Source of the DNA: Rudaea sp.
Lineage (GTDB): Bacteria; Pseudomonadota; Gammaproteobacteria; Xanthomonadales; Rhodanobacteraceae
Assembly (NCBI GenBank): GCA_031291055.1
Contig: JARLJU010000017.1
Coordinates: forward strand, 124,001-188,000
Reading direction: 5' to 3'
DNA: 64,000 bases
Of this stretch, positions 57,101 through 64,000 are shown piece by piece; the first letter of the stretch is position 1; every line of letters begins with the position of its first letter. Made by a program: the position numbers and the translations under genes. The notes beneath the pieces are model-generated. The model ran no database searches. It saw only the letters and a list, made by a program, of their open reading frames with translations, and was not told the origin of the DNA.

Positions 57101-57785
57101 GATTGGGAATCGATCCTGTCAACTGGTCGGAGTCGACATAAAAACTCTGCAGACTGACCAGACCCTGCAGCGCCGGAATGCTCCCGCTGATCTGATTGCC
57201 GCCGGCATTGAATACCTGCAGGCTGTTGAGCCCGCTCAGCACGGGGAGCGCGCCGGTCAAACGATTGGTGCCGACGACGAAAGCCTGCAGATTGCCCAGG
57301 CCTGCCAGCGCGGGAATCGCTCCGCTGAGTTGATTGACCCCAAGGTACACCTGCTGCAAATCACCGAGAGCGGACAGTGGCGGAATCGGTCCGCTCAACT
57401 GGTTGAAAGAAAGATCCAGGTTGCTCAGCTTCGTCAACGCCGACAGCGGCGGAATCGAGCCCGACAAACGGTTGTTCGAAAGGCCCAGGTACGTCAGGTT
57501 CGGCAATGCGTCGAGAGACGGCAGCGTTCCGGTCAGATTGTTGCTCCCCAGCTCGATGCCGACGATGTGCGGGCCGTTGTCGCAGGTAATTCCGTACCAG
57601 GAGCACTCGGTGCCCACTGCCCCGTTCCAGCCCGTCTTGTCGGTCCAGCCACTGCCGCCGGTAGTGTTGAAGAACGCGATCAGCGCATCGTGTTCGGTTT
57701 GCGGGATCTGCGCGATTGCCGATGCCGTCGAGACGACGACCAGCAACGCGATAGCGACAAGACGACTACCTGCACGACATGGCAT
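54120..57785 (-). CDS. Exported plant-type leucine-rich-repeat protein with tandem C-terminal modules
   Basis: 1221 residues from ATG 57785, with GGGAGG about 5 nt upstream. Residues 1-26 are a signal peptide (LVAIALLVVVSTASAIAQ). An N-cap resembling plant LRRNT (HDALIAFFNTTGGSGW; CSWYGITCDN) leads to 18 repeats of 23 residues (74-487) with consensus L-x-x-x-x-x-x-x-N-x-LSGSIPALSGLGN. The middle (about 540-940) contains five PD40/WD40-like segments (ISPDGKVVAFLF, LSSDGSKVVFSLS, ISADGTTVVMQA). The C-terminal third has two copies of a GxWxxPxQxGHG module (about 951-1075 and 1093-1216). No LPXTG or autotransporter barrel is seen, so the exit route is unknown. The role may be binding to surfaces or other cells. 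Confidence 0.85.
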   Translation of the reverse strand: MPCRAGSRLVAIALLVVVSTASAIAQIPQTEHDALIAFFNTTGGSGWTDKTGWNGAVGTECSWYGITCDNGPHIVGIELGSNNLTGTLPSLDALPNLTYLGLSNNRLSGSIPPLSALTKLSNLDLSFNQLSGPIPPLSALGDLQQVYLGVNQLSGAIPALAGLGNLQAFVVGTNRLTGALPVLSGLNSLQVFNAGGNQISGSIPALQGLVSLQSFYVDSDQLTGSIPNLAGLTNLSTFSAARNLLTGSIPPLSGLGKLVQFDASFNQLTGSIPALSGLSQLQLVYLGFNALSGPIPSLTGLGNLQQFVINDNQLSGSIPALSGLGNLQDFNAGNNQLSGSIPALAGLGNLAYFSVSSNGLTGTVPALGGLANLGAFDASYNQLSGSIPDLTGLGNLQDFYLGFNQLTGSIPALAGLRNLQVFAVDDNQLSGPLPTLVGLGNLQQFAAATNSLSGTLPALTGLANLQTFEVGNNRLSGNIPALPSPNGLSPGLSSLCPNALNFTLNSGWDAATGLSPWYSTCSTPESTNAGDAPNLKDSTQIALSNDGSIKLFQSQETDLVAGNVNSGGQDIYSVNAEGQLVLEDVDSTGHQLIGTASLPAISPDGKVVAFLFTPTAAKNAKDAAAGQMFAGSLGQPKHQVDMGMGGVPSNGSASGAPSLSSANGINQLVFCSSASNLVPGDGNAARDIFLVDPMNPAVPAQRVSVDGAGKELPGDSCEPKLSSDGSKVVFSLSAPGLYGTSARQIVRKDLGSPAKILLTGAILPITASATGQGAAADSSEPSTNGDGSVIAFTSEANLDGLGVPLGKEVFVSLAQSGSRLLRRMRGDNAAVPGFATEHPRISADGTTVVMQADAATFFSNKSLAKVAGAPVANQCGAVAITTNFFSVKPLGGTLCSADGSTSNQNPSISGDGIITGFDSNGQQGNGSAARNTYTQGGGINTDITGNTVPSLSGDFSGQWFDPGQSGHGLVIDVTNPDASNNRAIVLTWFVFSNGQPVWLQGVGVPKAGAGSAANTVVVQMDQVHILHGVSFPLGEARASGNVWGSIALTFTDANTGTMKWTSTYPGFNSGAMPIKHFLSVALPANDAAGAGLKACYSGNWYNPAQVGHGFELEVLPVAGLLAVDWFAFGPNGAPVWLQGVGTISGNSAQVPLQLIDGPGAQFPPNFDPGGITSHAWGTVKFTFADSAHATASWNSTITGYGSGTQPIVPIAPGLLDRRGCQ
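56325..57566 (-). repeat. Tandem 69-bp LRR-coding repeats
   Basis: Eighteen in-phase units of 69 bp each code for one 23-residue LRR. Units in the middle share almost whole lines (for example SGSIPALSGLGNLQ and SGSIPALAGLGNL), so unequal crossing-over or slippage could change the copy number. The first and last units are the most divergent. Confidence 0.85.
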
Positions 57786-58024
57786 ACAACCTCCCTTGGC
57801 TGTTCGCTCGAAAGCAACGATCGCAGGGGAATTCGCCACCAACCGACGAGCCGAAATTCAAGACGACCGGATCGAAACGGATTGGATCCGGATCCAGGCA
57901 AGAAAGACGCGCAACACCCCGACCCGCATACCCCATTGGCTTTCACCCGGCGTGAAGCCGCGATCAACACCCCGTTGCCGACGCTACGCCCCGTCATCCG
58001 GAGAGTCAAATCCGCGATGGTAAG

Positions 58025-60868
58025 ATGCCCCCGACCGCTCTTGCGCGTGAACTCGCTTCCCGTATGACGAATCCACCGATCGACGACAGGCGCAATTCCG
58101 GCATCCGGTCAATTGTCGCGTTCGCGCTGGCGCTGGCGGCGGTTGCCGTCACGGTCGCGCTGAGCGAACTGCTCTGGCCGCTCGTGCACGGCACCGCGCT
58201 GACGCTGTTCTACCTGACGGTCCTCGTGTCTTCCGTCTACGGCAGCGCGAGCGCAGGTTGGTGGTCGACCGGACTGTCGGCAGTCGCCATCGAGATGATC
58301 TTTCTCCCGCGGCTCGGCAGCGGGTCGCAAGGGCGGGACAGTCTTTTGGCGCTGCTGATGTTCTGCATCGTGTCCGGCACCTTCGTGCTCCTGGTTCAGC
58401 GCATGCGGCAGGGCCAAGCACGCGCACGCGCCAGCGAAGCGCGGCTGGCGAGCCTCGTCGCCGCTGCGTTGGATGGAATCATCGTCGTGGACAGCGACGA
58501 ACGTGTCGTGTTGTTCAACGCGGCGGCCGAGGCCTTGCTGCAGTGTCCGGCGGCCGAGGCCATCGGCCAGCCTCTTGCGCGATTCACGAAGGACAGCATA
58601 AAGAACCGGTCGACGAACTCTTCCGGGGACGTCCAGGCCGGCATGCCAGGCCAGCCAAGCGTGCTCAGCGCGCGGCGGGCAGACGGGCACGAAATATCAG
58701 TCGAGGTCTCGATCTCGCCAGTCGATGACAGTGATCAGGCCCTGGTCATCCTGATCGTCCGCGACATCAGCCAGCGCAAGAAGCACGAGCGGGAGATCGA
58801 ACAGCTGACCAGGATTTATGCGGTACTCAGTCAGATCAACCAGGCCATTGTGCGGATACCGACGCGGGACGAATTGTTCACGAAGGCCTGCCAGATACTG
58901 GTTGGATTTGACCAGGTCCGCATTGCCTGGATCGGCTGGCACAACGCGGAGAACAATGAGTTGCAGCCAGTCGCCGAATGGGGCGACGAAGACGGGTTTC
59001 TGCGCAGCATCAGCGTCTACACCGACGATCGGCCGGAAGGACGTGGTCCATCCGGCACGGCTTTTCGCGAGCGCCGACATTACATTTGCAACGATCTGCT
59101 CGATGACCCCGCGACGCTGCCGTGGCGGGTCGAGCTCGCGCAACACGGGTTGCATGCCTGCGCGGCAATCCCGATCCGGCTCAAGGGAGAGGTGTGCGCC
59201 GTCCTGACCGTCTACGCGGCCGATGCCGGCTTCTTCCAGGACAGGGAAATCTCCCTGCTCGAGGAGGTGGCTACCGACCTGTCGCATGCAATGGACAATT
59301 TCGCGGCCAATGAAGCGCGGCACGAGGCAGAACAAGCGGCGCTGCGCGAACGGCTGTTCTCCGACCTGGCGATCGACGCCATGCCCGGCATCCTGTACAT
59401 GTACGACGAACAGCGGCGCTTCCTGCGCTGGAACGAGAATTTCCTGCGGGTATCGGGCTATTCCGCGGAACAAGTCGCGCGCATGCATCCCCTGGACTTT
59501 TTCGCAGGGGCCGATGTGCAGCACGTCGAGCGGCGGATCGCCGACGTCTTCGCCAACGGGGAAGCGACGGTCGAGGCGGCATTCGTTGCCAGGGACGGCA
59601 CTGCCACACCCTACTTGCTTTCCGGCCGGCGCGTCGTGTTCAACGGCGCAGTCTGCCTGTTGGGCGTGGGAGTCGACATCACCGAACGCAAACAGGCGGA
59701 GGCGGAGTTGCTTGCCAGCGAAGAACGCTATCGCACCACGCTCGACGGCATTCTGGAGGGTTGTCAGTTGATCGGCTTCGATTGGCGCTATCTGTACCTC
59801 AACGATGCAGCCGCCATCCATAACCGCCGACCCAACCACGAGCTGATGGGCAAGACAATGATGTCCGTGTGGCCCGGCATCGAGCAGACGCAAGTATTCA
59901 ACTTACTCAGGCGCTGCATGCAGGAGCGGATCGCCCAGCATGAGGAAACCGAGTTTGCATATCCGGATGGGACGACCGCGTGGTTCGATGTGAGAAGCCA
60001 GCCAGTTCCCGAAGGGATTTTTGTCCTGTCGATCGACATCTCCGAGCGCAAGCTGGCCGAGAAGGCCTTGCACGAGTTGAACGAAAAGCTCGAACTCAAC
60101 GTGGCCGAACGCACCGAGGAATTGCGGGCAGCACTCGTGCGGGCCGAATCCGCTGACCAGCTCAAGTCGAGCTTCCTCGCAACGATGTCGCATGAGCTGC
60201 GCACGCCGCTGAACTCCATCATCGGATTCACCGGCATCCTGCACCAGGGTCTGGCCGGTCCGGTCAATGCGGAACAAACCAAGCAACTCGGCATGGTCAA
60301 GGGCAGCGCCCAGCACCTGCTGGAACTGATCAACGATGTGCTGGATATCTCCAAGATCGAAGCAGGACAGATGAAGGTCAATTTCGAGCCCTTCGACCTG
60401 CGCGCATCGGTCGAACGTGTCGCCGCTCTGGTACGACCGCTGGCCGAGCGCAAGAAACTGGCGCTCGATACGTCGATGCCGAAGGAAATCGCGTCGCTGA
60501 CAAGCGATCGTAGGCGCATCGAACAGATCCTGCTCAACCTGCTCAACAACGCCGTCAAGTTCAGCGAGCGCGGACGCGTCACGCTCACGGTCGAACTCGT
60601 TTCCGATTCCGCCGGTGCTGCGCCGGCGCGGATTTGCATCAAGGTTGCCGACACCGGCATCGGGATCAGGCCCGAAGATCTGGCAAAACTGTTCCAGCCG
60701 TTTCGGCAACTCGATTCCAGCCTCATGCGCCAACACGAAGGTACCGGCCTCGGACTGGCGATTTGCCAAAGACTTGCTGCCTTGCTGGGTGGCGACGTAC
60801 AAGCCGCGAGTGTGTGGGGTGCCGGTAGCGTATTCACCCTGAATCTGCCACTTGACCCGAGGATGTGA
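58025..60868 (+). CDS. Membrane hybrid-input sensor histidine kinase (DUF4118-PAS-GAF-PAS-PAS)
   Basis: 947 residues. Residues ~25-120 are a DUF4118-like membrane part with four hydrophobic helices (IVAFALALAAVAVTVALSEL, WPLVHGTALTLFYLTVLVSS). A PAS domain (about 140-260, LDGIIVVDSDERVVLFNAAA), a GAF domain (about 290-435), and two further PAS domains (about 450-690, MPGILYMYDEQRRFLRWNEN and a third around FDWRYLYLNDAAA) follow. HisKA carries His723 in MSHELRTPLNSIIGF; the HATPase has NLLNNAVKFS, ADTGIGIR and GTGLGLAI. There is no receiver domain of its own; the next gene supplies one. It is divergent from the LRR gene. Confidence 0.92.
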   Translation: MPPTALARELASRMTNPPIDDRRNSGIRSIVAFALALAAVAVTVALSELLWPLVHGTALTLFYLTVLVSSVYGSASAGWWSTGLSAVAIEMIFLPRLGSGSQGRDSLLALLMFCIVSGTFVLLVQRMRQGQARARASEARLASLVAAALDGIIVVDSDERVVLFNAAAEALLQCPAAEAIGQPLARFTKDSIKNRSTNSSGDVQAGMPGQPSVLSARRADGHEISVEVSISPVDDSDQALVILIVRDISQRKKHEREIEQLTRIYAVLSQINQAIVRIPTRDELFTKACQILVGFDQVRIAWIGWHNAENNELQPVAEWGDEDGFLRSISVYTDDRPEGRGPSGTAFRERRHYICNDLLDDPATLPWRVELAQHGLHACAAIPIRLKGEVCAVLTVYAADAGFFQDREISLLEEVATDLSHAMDNFAANEARHEAEQAALRERLFSDLAIDAMPGILYMYDEQRRFLRWNENFLRVSGYSAEQVARMHPLDFFAGADVQHVERRIADVFANGEATVEAAFVARDGTATPYLLSGRRVVFNGAVCLLGVGVDITERKQAEAELLASEERYRTTLDGILEGCQLIGFDWRYLYLNDAAAIHNRRPNHELMGKTMMSVWPGIEQTQVFNLLRRCMQERIAQHEETEFAYPDGTTAWFDVRSQPVPEGIFVLSIDISERKLAEKALHELNEKLELNVAERTEELRAALVRAESADQLKSSFLATMSHELRTPLNSIIGFTGILHQGLAGPVNAEQTKQLGMVKGSAQHLLELINDVLDISKIEAGQMKVNFEPFDLRASVERVAALVRPLAERKKLALDTSMPKEIASLTSDRRRIEQILLNLLNNAVKFSERGRVTLTVELVSDSAGAAPARICIKVADTGIGIRPEDLAKLFQPFRQLDSSLMRQHEGTGLGLAICQRLAALLGGDVQAASVWGAGSVFTLNLPLDPRM

Positions 60869-60873
60869 CCCCG

Positions 60874-61275
60874 ATGGCCAGACCCGTTCTGTTGATCGAG
60901 GACAACGAGCAAAACCGCTATCTGGCCACCTTCCTGCTGCAGCAGCAGGGCTATACCGTGGTTGCCGCCCATGATGGCGCAAGCGGCATCGACGCCGCGC
61001 GCAAGCACCTGCCCTGCGTCATCGTGCTCGATATCCAGTTGCCGGCGATGGATGGATATGCGGTGGCTCGAGCGCTGCGGCGCATCGACGCCCTGCGCGA
61101 TATCCCGATAGTCGCGGTCACTTCATTTGCGATGACCGGGGATCGCGAAAAAGCGATCGCCGCCGGATGCCACGGTTACATCGAGAAACCGATCAATCCC
61201 GATACGTTTGTCGCTTCCATCAACAGCTTTGCGCTGCCTGGGCACGCCACGGAAGCTGCCACACGGATCACGTGA
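60874..61275 (+). CDS. Single-domain response regulator, DivK-like
   Basis: 133 residues, only a receiver domain. The phosphoacceptor is Asp53 in VIVLDIQLPAMDG, with Asp10 in LIEDNEQNRY, Thr in VAVTSFAMTGD and Lys in YIEKPIN. It resembles DivK-type regulators (LIVEDNELN; AVTAFAMKGDE). GAGG at 60859 suits the ATG at 60874; a GTG at 60865 that overlaps the kinase stop is the alternative. It has no output domain, so it must act on another protein. It is the obvious partner of the preceding kinase. Confidence 0.9.
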   Translation: MARPVLLIEDNEQNRYLATFLLQQQGYTVVAAHDGASGIDAARKHLPCVIVLDIQLPAMDGYAVARALRRIDALRDIPIVAVTSFAMTGDREKAIAAGCHGYIEKPINPDTFVASINSFALPGHATEAATRIT

Positions 61276-61281
61276 CCATGG

Positions 61282-61707
61282 CTATTTGATCAAGCGCAGG
61301 CTTATCGGGTAACGATAAGCGACACCTTCATTGGCCTTGATTGCCGCGACGATCGTGAGAATCAGCCAACCGATGCCGACAATCGCACCCAACGGAATGA
61401 CGATCAGCAATCCGATGCCGAGTGTGATGACCGTCAGGATCAGCATGGCTACGCCGACAATGGCGAGGGTGATATTGAAATTCAGGGCCTCCTTGGCCTG
61501 ATCGCTGACGAACGGCATCGTGTCCTTCTTCACCAGCCATATGATCAGCGGTCCGATGAAGCAACCAAAACCAAACCAGAATCCCGTGAATATGCCCCCA
61601 AGCAAGGCCGAGAGATGCGCGAACATCGCCCATTGCTTTTCCTCGGCGCCAGGCGAGCCGGCGAGTGGCGGCGGCGGTGCAGAGACGTCGTTCGGCGGAA
61701 CACTCAT
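61282..61707 (-). CDS. DUF4870 membrane protein
   Basis: 141 residues from ATG 61707 with GGAG upstream. The N-terminus is a proline-rich cytoplasmic stretch (VSAPPPPLAG), then WAMFAHLSALLGGIFTGFWF, PLIIWLVKKD, FVSDQAKEALNFNI and two further helices, the DUF4870 layout (also called Tic20-like). Its function is unknown. It converges on the response regulator gene with a 6-bp gap. Confidence 0.85.
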   Translation of the reverse strand: MSVPPNDVSAPPPPLAGSPGAEEKQWAMFAHLSALLGGIFTGFWFGFGCFIGPLIIWLVKKDTMPFVSDQAKEALNFNITLAIVGVAMLILTVITLGIGLLIVIPLGAIVGIGWLILTIVAAIKANEGVAYRYPISLRLIK

Positions 61708-61848
61708 GGCAAGTCTCCGTTGATGTGTTTGGCCTGGTGACACTATCCGGCGCGGATATGCGCGTCAAGATGACTTTGGAGCTAGAGCCTGGGATTGAAA
61801 GCGAGGCTTGTGCCCTTGGCCCTGAGCCCTCCGCTCCGTTCCAATCAA

Positions 61849-63228
61849 TCAACTTCCCGCCAGCATCATCCTGTCCACGAGAATCGAGCCGGTCAGGATA
61901 TGCGAGCGCGGATCGACATCGGCGCCGATGGCGGCGATGCCGGTGAACATGTCGCGCAGATTCGCGGCGATCGTGATTTCCTCGACCGGATAGGCGATCT
62001 GGCCATTCTCGACCCAGAAACCCGATGCGCCGCGCGAATAGTCTCCGGTCACAATCGACACGCCCTGTCCCATCACCTCGGTAACGACCAGGCCAGTACC
62101 GAGCTTGCCCAGCATCGCGGCGAAATCGTCCGTGCCGGTCCTTACTACAAGGTTGTGAATGCCACCCGCATTGCCCGTGCTCTGCATGCCCAGCTTGCGC
62201 GCCGAGTAGCTGCCGAGAACATAGCGCTGCAGGACGCCGCCGCGGACCAGATCGCTGTCCATGGTCGCCACGCCTTCGGAATCGAATGCGCCCGAAGCCT
62301 GCCCGCGCGGCAGCAGGGGGCGTTCGACAATTTCCACAAAGTCAGGAAGTATCTTTTTTCCCATGTGATCCAGCAGAAAACTTGACTTGCGATACAGGGC
62401 ACCGCCGCTGACCGCGGAAACCAGGTGGCCGATCAAACCGCGCGCGACCTCCGGAACGAACAACACCGGACATTCGCGCGTGCCGAGCTGGCGCGCGCCA
62501 AGCCGGGCCAACGTGCGTCCGGCAGCCTTGCGACCGATCGACGCGGCGTCTGGAAAATCGCTGGCCGCGCGCACGGATTCGTACCAGTAGTCGCGCTGCA
62601 TTCCGGCATCGTCTTCGGCAATCAGCGCACAGGACAGCATATGCCGGGTGCCCCGTTCCTTGCCGACGAAACCCTGCGACGTCGCATAGACCGACAGTGA
62701 TTCGCCGGTTTGCACCGACGCACCTTCGGAATTGGAAATGCCCTCGACGCGCCCTGCGTCTTCGATTTCTACGCCGAGGCGGATTGCCTCTTCCGGTGCA
62801 ATCTTCCACGGATGCCACAGATCAAGATCGGGGAACTGGCGCGCCAGACGATCGGGGTCGGCCAGCCCCGTATAGGGATCTTCTTCGGTGTAGCGCGCAA
62901 TCGCGCAGGCCTGCTCGATCGTTTTCCCGATCGAATCCGGCTGCAGATCGGCGGTGCTGGCAGACCCTTTGCGTTTGCCGAAGTACACGGTCACCCCAAA
63001 CGAACGGTCGCGCGTGTGCTCGATGGTTTCCACTTCGCCCATGCGCACGTTGACGTTGAGGCCCAGATCGATGCTGGCGCCGACTTCGGCCTCGCTCGCC
63101 CCTGCAGCACGGCAGCGGCGGATCACGTCTTCAGCGAGGGTCGCCAGCTGGTCGAGCTGGATCTGGCTGTCGTCGGCGGAATCCGGATCTTGCTTTGCGA
63201 TTGATTGATTCACTGCGTATGCTTCCAT
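61849..63228 (-). CDS. pmbA: Metalloprotease PmbA/TldE subunit
   Basis: 459 residues from ATG 63228 (E. coli 450). It forms the heterodimeric TldD-TldE protease. The family blocks TVYFGKRKGSASTADLQ, IARYTEEDPYTGLADPDRLA, GALYRKSSFLLDHMGKKILP and GNAGGIHNLVV are present, with the conserved VTGDYSRGASGFWVENG near the C-terminus. TldE lacks the zinc site, which is in TldD. The frame opens slightly upstream to a TTG at 63237. It is divergent from yjgA. Confidence 0.93.
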   Translation of the reverse strand: MEAYAVNQSIAKQDPDSADDSQIQLDQLATLAEDVIRRCRAAGASEAEVGASIDLGLNVNVRMGEVETIEHTRDRSFGVTVYFGKRKGSASTADLQPDSIGKTIEQACAIARYTEEDPYTGLADPDRLARQFPDLDLWHPWKIAPEEAIRLGVEIEDAGRVEGISNSEGASVQTGESLSVYATSQGFVGKERGTRHMLSCALIAEDDAGMQRDYWYESVRAASDFPDAASIGRKAAGRTLARLGARQLGTRECPVLFVPEVARGLIGHLVSAVSGGALYRKSSFLLDHMGKKILPDFVEIVERPLLPRGQASGAFDSEGVATMDSDLVRGGVLQRYVLGSYSARKLGMQSTGNAGGIHNLVVRTGTDDFAAMLGKLGTGLVVTEVMGQGVSIVTGDYSRGASGFWVENGQIAYPVEEITIAANLRDMFTGIAAIGADVDPRSHILTGSILVDRMMLAGS

Positions 63229-63251
63229 CCAAGCCAATACCGATTGATCCG

Positions 63252-63773
63252 ATGCCCGATCACACCACCGATGCCGAAACCGACGAAGTCAGTCGCAGCC
63301 AGAGGCGCCGCGAAGCCCTCGACGTGCTCAAGCTCGCCCACGCGCTCGTCGGGCTGTCAGACGCGCAGCTTGCGCGCGTGCCGCTGTCCGACGACCTGCG
63401 CGACGAAGTAGTGCGCGCCCGCGCCGTCACCCAGCAAATCGCGCGCAAACGCCAGACCCAGTTTCTGGCCAAACATCTGCGCAGGCGCGAGGATGAACTT
63501 GAACCGATCCGTGCCGCGCTGGAGCATGATCGCGATCACTCGCGGCGCGAAAGCGCGAATCTGCACCGCATCGAAGCCTGGCGCGAACGCCTGATCGCCG
63601 AAGGCGATGATGCACTGAACGAATTCCTGCAGCATTTTCCACAATGCGATCGCCAGCATTTACGTCAGCTTTCCCGGCAGGCCCGGGCGGAGCGCTCTGC
63701 CAACAAGGCGCCGCATGCTTTTCGCGAACTGTTTCGCGTGCTGCGTGAATTGTTTGACGCTGCCGAAAACTGA
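63252..63773 (+). CDS. yjgA: Ribosome-associated protein YjgA (DarP family)
   Basis: 173 residues from ATG 63252 (E. coli 183). It assists late 50S assembly. The helical family pattern is clear: SRSQRRREALDVLKLAHALV, LVGLSDAQLARVPL, ARKRQTQFLAKHLRR, and the C-terminal block RQHLRQLSRQARAERSANKA. Earlier in-frame starts at 63195 and 63219 would overlap pmbA and are disfavoured. It stands divergently to pmbA and converges on tldD, as in relatives. Confidence 0.9.
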   Translation: MPDHTTDAETDEVSRSQRRREALDVLKLAHALVGLSDAQLARVPLSDDLRDEVVRARAVTQQIARKRQTQFLAKHLRRREDELEPIRAALEHDRDHSRRESANLHRIEAWRERLIAEGDDALNEFLQHFPQCDRQHLRQLSRQARAERSANKAPHAFRELFRVLRELFDAAEN

Positions 63774-63777
63774 CTTC

Positions 63778-63798
63778 GTCATTCCGGCATGGAATGAC
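63778..63798. terminator. Perfect hairpin between convergent yjgA and tldD
   Basis: GTCATTCC / GGAATGAC (8 bp, 5-nt loop) lies just after the yjgA stop. Its symmetric form can serve both strands, but there is no long T-run. GTCATTCC...GGAATGAC dyads are common intergenic elements in proteobacteria. Confidence 0.5.
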
Positions 63799-63806
63799 AG
63801 GCCCGG

Positions 63807-64000
63807 TCACGCCGCTGTCCCGCCCACGGTCATCGCGTCGATGCGCAAGGTCGGCTGACCGACGCCCACCGGCACGCTTTGGCCTTCCTTGCCGCAGACG
63901 CCGACGCCTTCATCCAGTTGCAGATCGTTGCCGACCATCGATACGCGCGTCAGCACTTCGGGACCCGAGCCGATCAGTGTTGCGCCTTTCACCGGCCGCG
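63807..64000 (-). CDS. tldD: Metalloprotease TldD, C-terminal part
   Basis: Only the last ~64 codons are in the window; the 5' part lies beyond base 64000. The visible sequence has the TldD end-block [37 protein letters not shown] and [17 protein letters not shown]. Together with pmbA it makes the TldD-TldE protease. The frame is open to the edge. Confidence 0.93.
   Translation of the reverse strand, partial: RPVKGATLIGSGPEVLTRVSMVGNDLQLDEGVGVCGKEGQSVPVGVGQPTLRIDAMTVGGTAA

Overview
The window is a GC-rich chromosomal segment of a gammaproteobacterium. It fits Xanthomonadales (Lysobacterales), most likely Rhodanobacteraceae. That placement is an inference from gene order (glnD-dapD-arsC-like-dapE; map/rpsB-tsf-pyrH-frr-uppS-cdsA-dxr-rseP-bamA-skp-lpxD-fabZ-lpxA-lpxB-rnhB-dnaE-accA-tilS) and from the accessory families present (TolB/TPR proteins, a kinase-linked sigma factor, LRR and GHG-module secreted proteins). 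No rRNA, tRNA, CRISPR array, prophage or complete insertion sequence was seen.

Left part (1-14.5 kb): the 3' end of cfa, a YeiH-type transporter, parC, then a minus-strand block that reads in transcriptional order sigma-70/ECF-type factor, membrane Ser/Thr kinase with a C-terminal DUF4384-like domain, exported TPR-CHAT (caspase-like) protein, and two unknown genes. A penicillin-acylase-type Ntn hydrolase diverges from the sigma factor. The sigma/kinase/CHAT block is the best candidate in the window for an undescribed signalling or stress system.

14.5-27.2 kb (minus strand): the lysine/peptidoglycan and nitrogen genes dapE, arsC-like, dapD and glnD, then a tandem family of membrane-anchored TolB-like/TPR proteins (three intact copies and two decayed fragments), then map.

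27.2-54.1 kb (mostly plus strand): the large housekeeping cluster for translation (rpsB, tsf, frr), UMP kinase, isoprenoid and phospholipid precursors (uppS, cdsA, dxr, later ispA), envelope biogenesis (rseP, bamA, skp, lpxD, fabZ, lpxA, lpxB), RNase HII, replicative polymerase dnaE, accA, tilS and xseB. Most lipid A genes overlap by 4 bp (ATGA) and are probably co-translated. Accessory items have entered this conserved order: a DUF1232-like gene, a sigma-factor pseudogene with two nonsense codons, an LtaS/sulfatase-type membrane enzyme between lpxB and rnhB, and a short Xanthomonad-type DNA repeat inside lpxB.

54.1-64 kb: a very long exported leucine-rich-repeat protein with plant-type repeats, a divergently transcribed hybrid-input sensor kinase (DUF4118-PAS-GAF-PAS-PAS) coupled to a single-domain response regulator, a DUF4870 membrane protein, and the pmbA / yjgA / tldD locus, with tldD cut by the window end.
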